From positions 1 through 25,597 of the forward strand of contig JBQTGY010000008.1 in assembly GCA_052390415.1 (NCBI GenBank): DNA of 25,597 nt, in the 5' to 3' direction. Below, in pieces: positions 24,600-25,597 of the stretch (its first letter is position 1; every line of letters starts with the position of its first letter). Made by a program: the position numbers and the translations under genes. This DNA comes from JANNWF01 sp052390415 (GTDB lineage: Bacteria > Pseudomonadota > Gammaproteobacteria > Xanthomonadales > Xanthomonadaceae). The notes under the pieces were generated by a model. The model was not told the origin of the DNA. It was given only the letters and a program-made list of their open reading frames with translations, and did not search any database.

Positions 24600-25597
24600 T
24601 GGCCAACGTGATTGAGCGCACCGTGGGCACGGTCACTGATTGGTTCACCGAGCGTGCGCCCGGGTTTTTGCCGTTTTACAAGAAGCACATGTCGGAGTAC
24701 TACGCTCCGAAGAATTTCAACGTCTGGTACTACTTCGGCTCGCTGGCAATGCTTGTGCTGGTCAACCAGATTGTCACCGGCATCTGGCTGACGATGAACT
24801 ACAAGCCGAGTGCCGCCGAAGCCTTCAACTCGGTCGAATACATCATGCGTGATGTCGACTGGGGCTGGTTGATCCGCTACATGCATTCGACCGGTGCTTC
24901 CTTGTTCTTTGTGGTCGTGTACTTGCACATGTTCCGCGGCCTGATTTACGGCAGCTACAAGAAGCCGCGTGAATTGGTCTGGGTCGTGGGTATGTTGATC
25001 TTCCTCACCCTGATGGCGGAGGCCTTCATGGGCTACGTGCTGCCGTGGGGGCAGATGAGCTACTGGGGCGCGCAGGTGATCATCAACCTGTTCGGCGCGA
25101 TCCCGGTGATCGGCGGCGAGCTGACCGAGTGGATCCGCGGCGACTACCTCATCTCCGACGCCACCCTGAACCGCTTCTTCGCCCTGCACGTGGTGGCGCT
25201 GCCGCTGGTGATCCTGCTGCTGGTGGTGCTGCACCTCGCCGCCCTGCACGAGGTCGGCTCCAACAACCCCGAAGGCATCGACATCAAGAAGAAGAAGGGC
25301 GCCGACGGCAAGCCGCTGGACGGCATCCCCTTCCACCCCTACTACACGGTGAAGGACCTGTTCGGCGCCGGCTTCTTCCTGATCATCTTCGCCTTCGTGA
25401 TCTTCTTCGAGCCCACGGTCGGCGGCTGGTTCCTCGAGCACGACAACTTCGTCGAGGCCAACCCGATGGTGACGCCGGAGCACATCAAGCCGGTGTGGTA
25501 CTTCACGCCCTACTACGCCATGTTGCGCGCGATCCCGGACAAGCTCACCGGCGTCATCGTCATGGGTGCCGCCACGGTCATCCTGTTCGGCCTGCCC
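24599..25597 (+). CDS. petB: Cytochrome b of the bc1 complex (partial, runs off the window)
   Basis: The first 333 codons of cytochrome b with no stop before the window end. Expected elements are present: N-terminal amphipathic segment, helix B with RYMHSTGASLFFVVVYLH (heme histidines), GYVLPWGQMSYWGA, helix D histidines in FFALHVVALPLVILLLVVLH, and the Qo-site region around KPVWYFTPYYAMLRA, where the classical PEWY reads PVWY as in several gammaproteobacteria. It overlaps petA by one base. Codon composition changes sharply along the gene: about 24 of the first 159 codons end in A or T but only two of the last 174 (hand count). The protein is continuous and shows no frameshift, so either recombination with a high-GC relative or an assembly join is likely. 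Confidence 0.97.
   Translation, partial: MANVIERTVGTVTDWFTERAPGFLPFYKKHMSEYYAPKNFNVWYYFGSLAMLVLVNQIVTGIWLTMNYKPSAAEAFNSVEYIMRDVDWGWLIRYMHSTGASLFFVVVYLHMFRGLIYGSYKKPRELVWVVGMLIFLTLMAEAFMGYVLPWGQMSYWGAQVIINLFGAIPVIGGELTEWIRGDYLISDATLNRFFALHVVALPLVILLLVVLHLAALHEVGSNNPEGIDIKKKKGADGKPLDGIPFHPYYTVKDLFGAGFFLIIFAFVIFFEPTVGGWFLEHDNFVEANPMVTPEHIKPVWYFTPYYAMLRAIPDKLTGVIVMGAATVILFGLP

Noticed and set aside
24539..25483. 314-codon minus-strand open frame opposite petA/petB
   Set aside because: It translates into a His/Asp/Glu-rich low-complexity sequence typical of the antisense of membrane-protein genes. petB is unmistakable on the other strand.

Overview
The window is GC-rich and gammaproteobacterial. 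Gene content points to a Lysobacterales (Xanthomonadales)-like organism. The evidence is the phoH-ybeY-corC and miaB housekeeping genes, a Pseudomonas-type secreted isoamylase, a DegS-like protease next to the petABC cytochrome bc1 genes, many short palindromic intergenic repeats, and secreted proteins ending in F-x-[D/N]-G-F-E. No tRNA, rRNA, CRISPR array, prophage or transposase gene was seen. The taxonomic call is an inference.

Left part (1-4010, all minus strand): phoH/ybeZ, ybeY, corC/ybeX and a DUF4105 (Lnb-type) membrane protein. In E. coli and many relatives this operon ends with lnt, the apolipoprotein N-acyltransferase gene. Here the slot directly after corC holds a DUF4105 protein, the family reported to perform lipoprotein N-acylation in Bacteroides. 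REP-like palindromes sit between phoH and ybeY and decide the ybeY start.

Middle part (4011-15054): about 11 kb of accessory DNA separates phoH from miaB, which are normally adjacent. It holds an intact vapBC pair and a secreted CSLREA/beta-helix protein. Next comes a patch of decayed toxin-antitoxin modules: one intact Xre antitoxin with a beheaded toxin, a PIN fragment, and a frameshifted RelE-type toxin with a 16-codon antitoxin stub. It also holds a secreted delta-60-repeat protein, a secreted parallel beta-helix protein overlapping a lipoprotein gene by four bases, and, divergently, an ECF sigma factor with a transmembrane Ser/Thr kinase. Three otherwise unrelated exported proteins share the same short C-terminal tag, encoded by nearly the same nucleotides. 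Several inverted-repeat elements are scattered through this part.

Right part (15055-25597): miaB on the minus strand, a divergent lytic transglycosylase, secreted isoamylase, a HEAT-repeat exported protein, a 257-bp MITE-like element, a quinone-oxidoreductase-like enzyme, a DegS-type protease on the minus strand, then petA (Rieske) and the start of petB (cytochrome b), which runs off the window. petB changes abruptly in third-position composition part-way through, suggesting recombination or an assembly join.

The points most worth following are the Lnb-for-lnt replacement, the shared C-terminal GFE tag with its possible sorting machinery, and the compositional break inside petB.
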